Source of the DNA: Siphonodentalium dalli
Lineage: Eukaryota; Mollusca; Scaphopoda; Gadilida; Siphonodentaliidae
Length of the DNA: 64,000 nt
NCBI GenBank assembly: GCA_032622095.1
Contig: CP136062.1
Span: 1,366,001-1,430,000 of the forward strand
Direction of reading: 5' to 3'
The notes beneath the pieces were generated by a model. It did no database searches and had not been told where the DNA came from. It saw nothing but the letters and a program-made list of their open reading frames with translations. The position numbers and the translations under genes were made by a program. Below are positions 34,497-45,664 of the stretch, in pieces. How positions within the stretch are numbered: the first letter of the stretch is position 1; every line of letters starts with the position of its first letter.

Positions 34497-36266
34497 TAAG
34501 AGATAATTACTCATCATTGAGTATCTAATATACTATAGCAAATGTTAACCAAGAGGAAACTCGGATGGGCATTAATCTATAATGTGTGGAGACGAGATAA
34601 GTTAACGTGAAGGCACGTGAAAATAGAAAAATAATCTGAAGCAGACATGTATATTACAATCATTTTGATTGGACGATAGTATTACGTGGGGGTGGCTATA
34701 CGCGGGATCTTGTGGTTCTTAGTCGATGATGTCCAACTTTGAATTGACAAATTCACACTGAAGACTATGGATGGCAAAGTTCATTTGTACAACTTCACAA
34801 TTGGGTCTGAATTTTCCAACTGACAACTCAAAATTTCCAATTGTTGGGAAAATCCATACAGCACCATTTAGTTGTATATTTTCCCCCATCTGATGGCAAT
34901 TAAGTCTATAAGTTTGAATGAAATTACATGTAGAAGACATTCGAATCTTATTCTAAAACGACATATTTACCACTAAGTATTTGAGTTGGAAATCAAAATG
35001 TCTGAACAATTCACCTTATGTTTCAGTCTCAAATTTACAACTGCTGTTTCCAACGACATTTCCAACTATTGAAAAATTTAAGCTAGGTGTGATACAGTCG
35101 ACATAAATTTCGACTCAGTATATCATATAAATTCATCTTATTACGGAGATGTTTACGTCGACTGGGTGTGATATGTCTCCACGTCCCCAAGTGTACGTGC
35201 ATGTTCGTTTGATTATAGAAGACTGGTTCTTGAACACGACCGGTTACCATGAGATGTTGTTGACGCTGGGAAATGTTGAATACTAATTCATCAGCACCGC
35301 GTATTGTATTACCGAAGGTCGAAAACTGACGCCATAAAATTGAAATAACGCTTTGACTCTGCCGACTTTTGCTTAATTTGCTGTATCGGTTGTCGTGCAT
35401 GTGTATTTATAGTTAAGGTGGTGATGAGGTGAACAAATGTCATTCTCACAGAAATTTCAGTTCCTCAAAACTTGAATTCAAAATGACTTGATGCCCCTGA
35501 ACTGGATTCAAACTAAAATTGACATCTTTCCTGAACTATTGATCATGTTGAAATTCAGACGGAGAAATCACATGCATAAGATATAGGTGACATGTTTTTG
35601 AGCTGAGAAATATTTTTAAATACTAAATTAAATTGAACTTGAATTATTAAATCATTATAAAAATAACAAAATTACCGCCGAATTAGACTGGACAGGTCAA
35701 AATGGCACCCCTTGTAGATTTCCCTTCAGACCAAGAACCATTTCTTCTCACATATGGTCGACAGTTCTCAAGGGGCATAATTTTTCTGCCCTCACCCAGA
35801 CTCCGTTTTAGAGAGATTTCCTTATATATCACCTGGTCTGAACTACTGACAGCATAACAGAGACCCCATCTATACTGTCTCAACTTTATAGAATAAATTC
35901 ACATTTTACAATCAATGGTTCGACGCTGAATCTGCGGACATGGAAAGAACATTGAATCATTTTCGTTAACGATGTTTTTCAGACTGATGTCACATTTCAC
36001 AATAGGCATTCCCTCTTATCGACCTTTAATATCCGAACATATTTCATCAGCTTGCATGCGCTAACTCGATATTCAGAAGCAAGTGCCAAAAAACTCATGT
36101 ACAACCGAATCATTCATTGATGGCACCAATCCTCACAAGTAATTTCAAATTATTATTACGCAATATGAAAGGAGTGCGCGATTTGCACAACTGTCTAGTG
36201 TTGAGAAAAGAAACCTGACATTTGCTTGAAATGGGAATCCAAACTATATTGGGGAGCACAATATTC
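34497..36266. other. No supported gene; two weak minus-strand frames
   Basis: Minus-strand frames at 35083-35400 (105 codons) and 35683-35883 (66 codons) have fair codon use but no recognised domain. The second contains GTGAG at 35795 in a phase that would fit the METTL24-like exon at 28381, so it might hold an upstream exon; this is speculative. The rest is AT-rich with locally repeated AATTTCCAACT-type strings near 34740-35080. Confidence 0.3.
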
Positions 36267-36682
36267 CGTGAGATATGTTTTGGGACCGTATTCCAGTCCC
36301 CGCCTGACACTGAGCTAACAGCTAACGTGATATATGTTTTGGGACCGTATTCCAGTCCCCGCCCGACACTGAGCTAACAGCTAACGTGAGATATGTTTTG
36401 GGACCGTATTCCAGTCCCCGCCCGACACTGAGCTAACAGCTAACGTGAGATATGTTTTGGGACCGCATTCCAGTCCCCGCCTGACACTGAGCTAACAGCT
36501 AACGTGAGATATGTTTTGGGACCGTATTCCAGTCCCCGCCTGACATTGAGCTAACAGCTAACGTGATATATGTTTTGGGACCGTATTCCAGTCCCCGCCT
36601 GACACTGAGCTAACAGCTAACGTGAGATATGTTTTGGGACCGTATTCCAGTCCCCGCCTGACACTGAGCTAACAGCTAACGC
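36267..36682. repeat. 59-bp minisatellite, seven copies
   Basis: The unit contains ATATGTTTTGGGACCGTATT and ACTGAGCTAACAGCTAACGT and repeats at exactly 59-base steps (36277, 36336, 36395 and so on) with one or two changes per copy. It stops abruptly where a LINE fragment begins at 36683. Confidence 0.97.
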
Positions 36683-37140
36683 TGGCTTCAATTTCGTATA
36701 AATTGTAGAATCTTAGTCGCCAATAAATTTCTTAAAATGGCCAATTTAAGAGACAAGATTATCTTTGCAACCGCTGTCAAACACAAGAAACGATATGCCA
36801 CATATTCTGGGAATGTCCGCATGTACAATAATTCATAGAAGAGCTTTCCAAATGGAAAATGTCAAACAATTTCGTCATTCCATTAACAAAACCGACATTG
36901 ACACTGGGAACCTATGAACAACCACTGTTTTATGAGTATAATTGTTTTATATTTGAGGTGTTTATGTTTTGAAAACTAGTAAGTATTGTTTTGGAAAATG
37001 TGTCCAAACTGCTTGAATGGTCTTCTTGCTTACATAACAAACAAATATTAGCGATCTATAACTTTCAATTTACCCTAAATATATCATCGAAGATGTAGCT
37101 TTGTTTGAGAATGATTTAGGTTTTTAAATATTTGCATTCT
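36683..37140 (+). pseudogene. LINE ORF2 C-terminal fragment, frameshifted
   Basis: WLQFRINCRILVANKFLKMA is read from 36683. After a one-base shift near 36756 the sequence continues DYLCNRCQTQETICHIFWEC, a C-x2-C-x7-H-x4-C knuckle, then a stop and FIEELSKWKM. It is a relative of the 29855 fragment, dead by frameshift and several stops. Confidence 0.8.
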
Positions 37141-37161
37141 ATCAACGCTTAACCATCTTTA

Positions 37162-37197
37162 TCTATATATATATATTTTGAGACTTCCGTATATATG

Positions 37198-37234
<37 letters not shown>

Positions 37235-38243
37235 TTCATAGAATCGAAAACGGCTGCGCGGATTGAGCTCAAACTTCCTATCTAAGGATAAACTCTCACG
37301 GACACCGTCGTTGTCGCGTTTTTGAGAAGCTCAGAGCACCCGTTCTCCACTCTCAGTCACAAAAACGGCACTGCGGTTGTTAATCAAGTGATAATTTAAT
37401 GAGCGTTTGTAAATGACGCGTCGCTATAAAAGAGCGTTTGTTTACAATTCAACGCAATGTTATCGCTCGAAATTTAGCATCGAAAACATTTAGTTTCTTT
37501 TATCAAAACATAATTACGTGTTGGACTCTGTCATTTTAAGAATATGTAAGGATTACACACATACACACCAAGCATCAGCTTACAATTTTGAAAACTAAGA
37601 GTTTTATCGACATAAATCGATTTTAATGGGAAATCCTATGTTAAAATTTAGCATCGAAAAAATTTAATTTCTTCCATCTAAAACATAATTACGTGTTGTA
37701 CTGTATCATTTTAAGAATATATAAGTAGTACACGCAGTCACACGAAGTCTCAGCTTGAAATTTTGAAATATAAGAGTTTTATCGACATAAATCGATTTGA
37801 ATGCGAAATCATGTGCTAATAAATTTTGGGGCTCAGCTGTTCTTTTTGTTTTCTAAGCTGCTTTATATTGGGCCCCACGGTTATTATTTTCGATACACTG
37901 TTAAAAATTTTATGGAAGCAAAATGGTCAAGTCGGGACGGGTCAACCGATTGAGCCCAAACTTCCTACCTATGGGTACATTTTCCCGAAAGTGTCACGGA
38001 CGTGTAAATCGTGACCCCTATGTGACATTGACCTTCAAACTGGTCAATTAAAGGTCAAATTGGGTAAAACTGGCGGATTTCTGTACTTTTGTCCGGGGAG
38101 TCTTTTGGACGCGTCAAATCATGACTTGCTGATTTCGACGAACTTTGGTACAAATGCAGCACAAGTGTCTCGGAACCTGTTGCAATTGCTTTTTCGAACA
38201 AAGCCATGGGACGAATGCCGCCAGTGGCGGGCTAACCTGCTAG
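37162..38243 (+). mobile_element. Non-autonomous Helitron, complete (about 1,082 bp)
   Basis: It starts TCTATATATATATATTTTGA after an A and ends with hairpin CCGCCAGTGGCGG (38218-38230), spacer GCTAACCTG and CTAG (38240-38243) followed by T. These are the standard Helitron termini (A-TC...CTRR-T). No Rep/helicase frame is present. It carries an internal tandem repeat at 37480-37815. Confidence 0.85.
37480..37815. repeat. Two tandem units of about 165 bp inside a Helitron
   Basis: Both units contain AAATTTAGCATCGAAAA, CATAATTACGTGTTG and GTTTTATCGACATAAATCGA. The same dimer occurs in opposite orientation at 53985-54320, so it marks a related Helitron elsewhere in the window. Confidence 0.8.
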
Positions 38244-38273
38244 TCTATCTATACTATATATTTTGAGACTTCG

Positions 38274-38306
<33 letters not shown>

Positions 38307-39277
38307 ACTTCATAGAATCAAAAACGCGTGTACAGATTGAGATCAAATTTCGTGTGTAAGTGTAAAATACCACCGACACCGCCGTAGTCGTGTTTTGGAG
38401 AAGCTCTGAGCACCCTTTATCCACTCCCAAATCACCACAAAGGCACGGCGGGGGTTAATCGCGTTGATAGTTAAAGAGCGTTCCTATCGCATTGTAGTTG
38501 ATAAAAAGCGTATATGCCTAATGTCATTCTTACGTCTGGTCTCGGCGTGTGCGTTTAAGACTGTATGCAGACATGAGCGTGTTGTGTGACGACATTCCCA
38601 ACACCTAGCAGGGACAAATATATATTAGCCAACATCAAGGCGAGTTTTGCGACGTATTAATTCAAATGCTTTCGATCAAACAATATTATCTGTCGCACTC
38701 ATATTTCGTCATCTGTACGATTCCACTGCAATCGACCTATTTTTAGAACGCAGCACATGTCGCGTTGCCGTTGGTGATGGGGTACACGGCGGGATTAATT
38801 TAAATATGTCATGTTGGTAACAATATCTAGCCGAGAATTCCTCAGACATACAGACGAAAACGACCAGCAAATTTCAAAATTGGTCACTTGACCTCCCCAT
38901 GAATATCTCCAGGGAAATTCCAGGGAACGTGTGCCCATTATCGGTCCATTGTGTGTGTCGCGGTCGCGAGGTAAATACACGTGGTTGTGAATTACGTCGC
39001 GCCACGTGGGTCCAGGCGGAAGTTAACATGACCCTTCCAATGCCGCGTACGTTAGTGATACCGGAGTTATAGCGAGCCCGTGTCAATTAGAATACAAATT
39101 AAATAAAAAACATAAATTAAATTTAAAAAACATTTGTTTCTGACCAACCCTGCGAGCACGGATGGCGCGCTTTGTTTTACAGTATTTGGTATATACCGAA
39201 ATCATCCCAGATAATCACGAATATAGCATCAGATTTCTCCCCAGATATACCGTTATAAAGCTACTGGAATCTGCCAA
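38244..39277 (+). mobile_element. Helitron 5' part beginning with doubled TCTA
   Basis: Right after CTAG of the previous element comes TCTA and then a complete 5' end, TCTATACTATATATTTTGAG, from 38248. The body has the family's ACTTCATAGAATC block, then less typical sequence, then the CGAGCACGGATGGCGCGC block. No 3' hairpin is seen before the next 5' end at 39278. Confidence 0.65.
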
Positions 39278-39893
39278 TCTATACTATATATTTTGAGACT
39301 TCGTATATATATATGTGTGTATATATGTGTGTGGGTACTTCATAGAATCCAAAACGCGTGTACATATTGAGCTCAAACTTCCTATGTAAGTGTCAAATAC
39401 AACCGACACGACCGTGGTCGCGGTTTAGAGAAGCTCAGAGCACCCGTTCTCCAATCTCAAATCACCGCAAAGGCACGGCGTGGGTTAATCAAGTGATTAT
39501 TTAATGAGCGTTTGTTTTTGACGCATCTCTATAAAGAGCGTCTGTTTTCCATTCAACGTTATTAGCATCTGCATAGTTATACGGGAACATTGAGTGCTTG
39601 CCTATGCGGGGAGATTTATTGGAGCTCTTACAACATCATTGTTATAATATGTATGACACTTAGGTCAGGGCTTATGGGGGGGGGTCGTTATAGGCATAAT
39701 GCTTCTCAGAAATCCCGGTTACAAACCAACACTCACAATTTCGTATTTACGCAAACGTTATCGCTCGAAATTTATTCCCTGCGAGCACGGATGGCGCGCT
39801 TAGTTTTTACAGTATATACCTTTGGTATATACCGAAATATAGCATCAGATTTCTCCCAAGATATACCGTTATAAAGCTACTGGAATCTGCCAA
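39278..39893 (+). mobile_element. Helitron 5' part
   Basis: TCTATACTATATATTTTGAG begins at 39278 after GCCAA. The body follows the family order up to GCTACTGGAATCTGCCAA, where another 5' end starts. The 3' hairpin is missing or lies beyond the nested insertion. Confidence 0.65.
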
Positions 39894-39920
39894 TCTACTA
39901 TATAATTTGAGACTTCCGTA

Positions 39921-41300
39921 TATATATTTTGAAAGTGTGGAGAGCGCGGGCACAGGTCGGAATCCGATTTCTTATGTAATTATTTCTATGGAACTAGCTA
40001 AATTTTGTTAGGTTGTGTCGGAAATTGACATAAATTTTGTTAGGTTGTGTCAGAAATTGACATCAATTTTGTTAGGTTGTGTCGGAAATTGACATTGAAT
40101 AATTTGTTGAGCATTGTTGCCATTCAAAGATGGAACTAGCTAAATTTGTTTGGGTTGTGTCGGAAATTGACATAAAATAATGTGTTGAGCACAAACTAAG
40201 GATAATGGTGTTGACATAAGCTAAAAGCTAATTGAACTGCGTGTTAATCAAGGTCTGAGTCTAGATCGAACGAGCATATCTCTCAAACTGGGATTTTTCT
40301 TGTAGGCAATAATAACCCGTTTGTCGAGAGGCTCGGTCAATTTAGTGTTTAATAATGCAAAGTTTTTTCTGAAAATGTTTGCGATTTCAACATTTCTACG
40401 ATTGTAGATCAGAGGAAAGCACAAGAAATTTCGAGAAACACCTTTGTAGTCAATGTTAAGTCCGAACGGAAGATATGTTTTAAGTACGCCCATCCAATGA
40501 TTTTCGCGTTCTAGGCGTATTGAATCGGTTTGGTCTTCGTCGGCTAGAATTGGTGTCTGTTCTATTGGCTGAAAGCTGAAATGGGATTTAATGTCATGAT
40601 TAGATGAGTTGAAATGAAACGTTTCGGTAGAATTACCTTCTTCAGGAAGCAAGCTAGGTTCGAATGTTGAGGTTTTTCCATGGATCTTATATACCCGTGT
40701 GAGATAAGCTCCCATTGTGCTCCAGGGTTTCGAGAGACGTGTCAACAGCTATGTTCCTGTTTAAAACAAACAGTGAAACAATGCATACAAAATGTTTGGC
40801 GCCGTCACGACGCCCGTGTTTATTTAAGATCGCGCGTTCTTAATGGGTTGTGTAATGGCTTCCGGAAGCCCCTAATCCAAATCCTAGTGACAGTACGCAA
40901 TTAGACAGTAATACATATGTGTTAAGTAAATAGAAATAAAAGATATCCCTGGCACAGGCGATATATATATTTTGAAAGTGTGGAGAGCGCGGGCACAGGT
41001 CGGAATCCGATTTCTTATGTAATTATTTCTATGGAACTAGCTAAATTTTGTTAGGTTGTGTCGGAAATTGACATAAATTTTGTTAGGTTGTGTCAGAAAT
41101 TGACATCAATTTTGTTAGGTTGTGTCGGAAATTGACATTGAATAATTTGTTGAGCATTGTTGCCATTCAAAGATGGAACTAGCTAAATTTGTTTGGGTTG
41201 TGTCGGAAATTGACATAAAATAATGTGTTGAGCACAAACTAAGGATAATGGTGTTGACATAAGCTAAAAGCTAATTGAACTGCGTGTTAATCAAGGTCTG
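39921..41300 (-). mobile_element. Penelope-like element fragment between 337-bp direct repeats
   Basis: Direct repeats 39921-40257 and 40964-41300 look identical base for base and enclose 706 bases with a minus-strand open frame. Penelope-like elements are known to carry such direct terminal repeats (pseudo-LTRs). Each repeat contains three or four copies of a roughly 30-bp unit with GGTTGTGTC(G/A)GAAATTGACAT. The insertion lies in a TA-rich part of a Helitron 5' region. Confidence 0.65.
40248..40745 (-). CDS. Penelope-like reverse transcriptase, C-terminal/linker fragment
   Basis: The 165-codon frame ends LDKRVIIAYKKNPSLRDMLV and RSRL, preceded by LPFGLNIDY and IYNRRNVEIANIFRKNF. The 'AYKKNPSLRDMLVRSRL' type of segment is characteristic of the region after the reverse transcriptase of Penelope-like elements, before the GIY-YIG endonuclease. 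Catalytic RT motifs and GIY-YIG are absent, so this is a 5'- and 3'-incomplete remnant. Its stop lies about ten bases inside the left direct repeat. The frame is unbroken, which fits the apparent recency of the repeats. Confidence 0.6.
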   Translation of the reverse strand: MTRLSKPWSTMGAYLTRVYKIHGKTSTFEPSLLPEEGNSTETFHFNSSNHDIKSHFSFQPIEQTPILADEDQTDSIRLERENHWMGVLKTYLPFGLNIDYKGVSRNFLCFPLIYNRRNVEIANIFRKNFALLNTKLTEPLDKRVIIAYKKNPSLRDMLVRSRLRP

Positions 41301-41313
41301 TATATATATACAG

Positions 41314-41364
<51 letters not shown>
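41301..41364. repeat. (TA)n microsatellite
   Basis: About 60 bases of TA repeat, followed by TATGTATGTGTG. It is an expanded version of the TATATATGTG tract found near every Helitron 5' end of this family. Confidence 0.9.
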
Positions 41365-41375
<11 letters not shown>

Positions 41376-41960
41376 GTGTATATATGTGGGTACTTCATAG
41401 AATCGAAAACGCGTGTAGGAACGGGCATCCCCACGGCAATGTCGGCTTATAAGACATCTTTACTACACATGACAGCAGATGGACAATTGGTCTCTATATA
41501 TGTACCAAAATTACGCCGCGTTGGTGACTGGGAAATTCCAGGGAATGCCGATTGAGCTCAAACTTGCTACCTACGGGAAGTGTCATATATATATGAGTGT
41601 GTCCTTTATAGACTCGAACCGATTGAGCTCAAACTTGCTAAATATTGACTGGGAAATTCCAGGGAATGCCGATTGAGCTCAAACTTGCTACCTACGGGAA
41701 GTGTCATATATATGTGTGTGTCCTTTATAGACTCGAACCGGTTGAGCTCAAACTTGCTAAATACGGGAAGTGTCATGGACGGGTTCATTGAAAAAAAAAA
41801 AAATCGGGTAAAATTGAAAAACAAAATTAAAAAGGCACAATTAACTCCTTGAAAAACCAAAAGAAATCGGGTAAAATTTAAAAAAAAAAAATTCAATTAA
41901 AAAATTAAAAAGGCACAATTAACTCATTGAAAAACAAAAAAATTAACTCATTGAAAAACA
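41365..41960 (+). repeat. Helitron internal blocks, locally duplicated
   Basis: The roughly 120-base block containing ATTGAGCTCAAACTTGCTA and GTGTCATATATATGxGTGTG occurs twice here (from about 41532 and 41655) and once more in other family members. Weak open frames over it are repeat translation. Confidence 0.75.
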
Positions 41961-42115
41961 AAAAATTAAATTAAAATTGTCATGTTTCTGACTATTGCCG
42001 AAATTTGCTGCAAATGCAAATGCAAATGCAGCACAACTGTCTCGGAACCTGTTGCAATTGCTTTTTCGAACAAAGCCATGGGACGAATGCCGCCAGTGGC
42101 GGGCTAACCTGCTAG

Positions 42116-43190
42116 TACTATATATTTTGAAAACTCCGTATATATATGTGTATATATGTGTGTACTTCATAGAATCCAAAACGCGTGTAAAGATTGAGCT
42201 CAAACTTCCTATGTAAGTGTCAAATACAACCGACAAGACCGTGGTCGCGTTTTAGAGAAGCTCAAAGCACCCGTTCTCCAATCTCAAATCACCGCAAAGG
42301 CACGGCGTGGGTTAATCAAGTGATTATTTAATGAGCGTTTGTTTTTGACGCATCTCTATAAAGAGCGTCTGTTTCCCATTCAACGTTATTAGCATCTGCA
42401 TAGTTATACGGAACATTGCGTGCTTGCCTATGCGGGGAGATTTATTGGAGCTCTTACAACATCATTGTTATAGTATGTATGACACTTAGGTCAGGGCTTA
42501 GGGGGGGGGGGGGGTAGTTATAGGCATATTGCTTCTCAGAAATCCCGGTTACAAACCAACACTCACAATTTCGTATTTACGCAAACGTTATCGCTCGAAA
42601 TTTATTCCCTGCGAGCACGGATGGCGCGCTTTGTTTTTATAGTATATACCGAAATCATCCCAGATAATCACGAATATAGCATCAGAGATGGACAATTGGT
42701 CTCTATATATGTACCAAAATTACGCCGCGTTGGTGACTGGGAAATTCCACTGAATGCCGATTGAGCTCAAACTTGCTACCTACGGGAAGTGTCATATATA
42801 TGTGTGTGTCCTTTGTAGACACGAACCGATTGAGCTAAAACTTGCTAAATACGGGAAGTGTCATGGACGGGTTCATTGCAAAAAAAAAAATCGGGTAAAA
42901 TTGAAAAACAAAATTAAAAAGGCACAATTAACTCCTTGAAAAACCAAAAAAAATCGGGTAAAATTTAAAAACAAAAAATTCATTTAAAAAATTAAAAAAG
43001 CACAATTAACTCATTGAAAAACAAAATAATTAACTCATTGGAAAACAAAAAAATAAATTAAAATTGTCATGTTTCTGACTATTGCCGAAATTTGCTGCAA
43101 ATGCAGCACAACTGTCTCGGAACCTGTTGCAATTGCTTTTTCGAACAAAGCCATGGGACGAATGCCGCCAGTGGCGGGCTAACCTGCTAG
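42116..43190 (+). mobile_element. Helitron family A, copy 1 (1,075 bp)
   Basis: It follows CTAG directly and begins TACTATATATTTTGAAAACT, four bases short of the usual TCTA start. It runs through all family blocks to hairpin CCGCCAGTGGCGG and CTAG at 43187-43190. It is nearly identical to 44550-45625. A G tract lies near 42501-42513. Confidence 0.8.
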
Positions 43191-43879
43191 TCTCTTCTAT
43201 ATATTTTGAGAACTCCTTGTATTCGAGAGATAGCCCACACCCTCCGGACCTCAATGATATGATCGTGAATGAGTATTGATATACCCCACTAAACTTTGAC
43301 AAACACCAGTAATGGTGTGTAGATCATTTACATATCTCTCCTATATATTTTGATACAATCTATCTAATTTACATATCTCTCTTATATATTTATGTTTGTG
43401 TGTGTGTTGTACTTCATACAAATCTACGATTCTCGACCGATCGGGACGAAACTTGGTAGTGTGTGTGTAGTTTGACCAGACGGTGGTCGTTGTCGTATTG
43501 GCGAGCCCGTGCGACGCCCGTGCAGCGCATGCGCAGACGATATCTCGGAAACGGGTGGAGCTATCGACTTGAAATTTGCTATGCGAATGTATCTTTCGCC
43601 GGGTACAAATTTTATCGGGTCGCCGAGCCCGTGCGACGCCCGTGCAGCGCATGCGCAGACGAGATCTCGGAAACGGGTGGAGCTATCGACTTGAAATTTG
43701 GCATGTGAATGTATCTTGCGCCGGGTACAAATTTTCATGCGCAGCACCAGATCTCGGAAACTGGTGGAGCTAACGGGTACAAATTTTTATTATTGAAACG
43801 CGTGGAGCTAAAAATTAAAAAAATATATATAAAAATGTCATGTTTCGGACAAGCCGCCGGTGGCGGGCTAACCTGCTAG
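43191..43879 (+). mobile_element. Helitron family B, copy 1 (689 bp)
   Basis: It starts TCTCTTCTATATATTTTGAG and ends with hairpin CCGCCGGTGGCGG, GCTAACCTG and CTAG (43876-43879). It contains two tandem units of about 118 bp with GCGCATGCGCAGAC and GATCTCGGAAACGGGTGGAG. The first 300 bases match 63041 onward. Confidence 0.8.
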
Positions 43880-44549
43880 TCTACTATATATTTTGAGAAC
43901 TACGTATATATATATATGTGTGTGTATATATATATGTGGGTACTTCATAGAATCGAAAACGGCTGTGCGGATCGAGCTCAAATTTCGTATATAAGGGTAA
44001 AAACCCACGGGGATCGTCCACGTCGCATTTTGGACAAGCTCTGAGCACTAATTCTCCACTCCCAATCATCAAAATCACTGCAAACGCCACTTCGGGGTTA
44101 AGGCATCAACGATCTTTATATTGACCATATTCGGAGTCGTTAACCGACTAACCCTCTTTATTGCCATCGACGTTGCTAAACGGCTACCCCATGCGTACGA
44201 AATACGGATGCAAAACGCGAAATGTATTTATCTCGATTATTATTCTTATGTCTGTCGTTCCTAGGAACGGGGGAAATTTTCATCGGGTCAGTTTTTCCGC
44301 CCGATGTACCTTAAAAAATCATACCTCTTTTAGGGACGGGTACTGCGTGTTGTGTGATTCTTATGTCTTCTTCACCTTAATCGGGTAAAATAAGGTCTAA
44401 TCGGGTAAAATATTGAAAAACCAAAAATTTAATTAAAAAATTAATCAAAAAAATTAATTAAAAAATCCAGTAAATTAAAAATGCACATTTAACTCATGGT
44501 ATAAACAAATATAATTAACTGAGCCGCCAGTGGCGGGCTAACCTGCTAG
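43880..44549 (+). mobile_element. Helitron family C (670 bp)
   Basis: TCTACTATATATTTTGAGAA follows CTAG of the previous copy. The 3' end is hairpin CCGCCAGTGGCGG with CTAG at 44546-44549. The interior includes an inverted AAAGAGCG-type pair (about 44105-44160). Confidence 0.8.
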
Positions 44550-45625
44550 TACTATATATTTTGAAAACTCCGTATATATATGTGTATATATGTGTGTAAT
44601 TCATAGAATCCAAAACGCGTGTAAAGATTGAGCTCAAACTTCCTATGTAAGTGTCAAATACAACCGACAAGACCGTGGTCGCGTTTTAGAGAAGCTCAAA
44701 GCACCCGTTCTCCAATCTCAAATCACCAAAGGCACGGCGTGGGTTAATCAAGTGATTATTTAATGAGCGTTTGTTTTTGACGCATCTCTATAAAGGGCGT
44801 CTGTTTCCCATTCAACGTTATTAGCATCTGCATAGTTATACGGAACATTGCGTGCTTGCCTATGCGGGGAGATTTATTGGAGCTCTTACAACATCATTGT
44901 TATAGTATGTATGACACTTAGGTCAGGGCTTAGGGGGGTGGGGGGGGGGGTAGTTATAGGCATATTGCTTCTCAGAAATCCCGGTTACAAACCAACACTC
45001 ACAATTTCGTATTTACGCAAACGTTATCGCTCGAAATTTATTCCCTGCGAGCACGGATGGCGCGCTTTGTTTTTATAGTATATACCGAAATCATCCCAGA
45101 TAATCACGAATATAGCATCAGAGATGGACAATTGGTCTCTATATATGTACCAAAATTACGCCGCGTTGGTGACTGGGAAATTCCACTGAATGCCGATTGA
45201 GCTCAAACTTGCTACCTACGGGAAGTGTCATATATATGTGTGTGTCCTTTGTAGACACGAACCGATTGAGCTAAAACTTGCTAAATACGGGAAGTGTCAT
45301 GGACGGGTTCATTGCAAAAAAAAAATCGGGTAAAATTGAAAAACAAAATTAAAAAGGCACAATTAACTCCTTGAAAAACCAAAAAAAATCGGGTAAAATT
45401 TAAAAACAAAAAATTCATTTAAAAAATTAAAAAAGCACAATTAACTCATTGAAAAACAAAATAATTAACTCATTGGAAAACAAAAAAATAAATTAAAATT
45501 GTCATGTTTCTGACTATTGCCGAAATTTGCTGCAAATGCAGCACAAGTGTCTCGGAACCTGTTGCAATTGCTTTTTAGAACAAAGCCATGGGACGAATGC
45601 CGCCAGTTGCGGGCTAACCTGCTAG
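44550..45625 (+). mobile_element. Helitron family A, copy 2 (1,076 bp)
   Basis: It has the same start (TACTATATATTTTGAAAACT), order and 3' end (CTAG 45622-45625) as 42116-43190. By eye it differs in only a few bases and G/A-run lengths. One hairpin base differs (CCAGTTGCGG). Confidence 0.8.
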
Positions 45626-45664
45626 TCTATACTATATATTTTGAGACTTCGTATATATATATAT
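45626..45664 (+). mobile_element. Helitron 5' end split by a TIR element
   Basis: TCTATACTATATATTTTGAG starts at 45626. At 45665, inside the TA tract, a different element begins. The Helitron body resumes at about 49011 with TATATATGTGTACTTCATAG and runs to about 49440. Confidence 0.75.

Larger units (their letters stand above)
39894..42115 (+). mobile_element. Helitron interrupted by a Penelope-like fragment
   Basis: TCTACTATATAATTTGAGAC starts at 39894. The copy is broken at about 39921 by a 1.38-kb insert and resumes at about 41301 in a TA tract. It ends with hairpin CCGCCAGTGGCGG and CTAG at 42112-42115. Without the insert it is about 0.84 kb. Confidence 0.65.

Noticed and set aside
35083-35400. 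105-codon minus-strand ORF with good-looking codons and a TATAAATA upstream
   Set aside because: The TATA-like string is only about ten bases before the ATG and no family is recognised; kept only as a weak frame.
43341-43747. Arg/Ala/Cys-rich frames of about 100 codons on both strands
   Set aside because: They follow the CpG-rich 118-bp tandem units and recur with them at 56105 and 63264.
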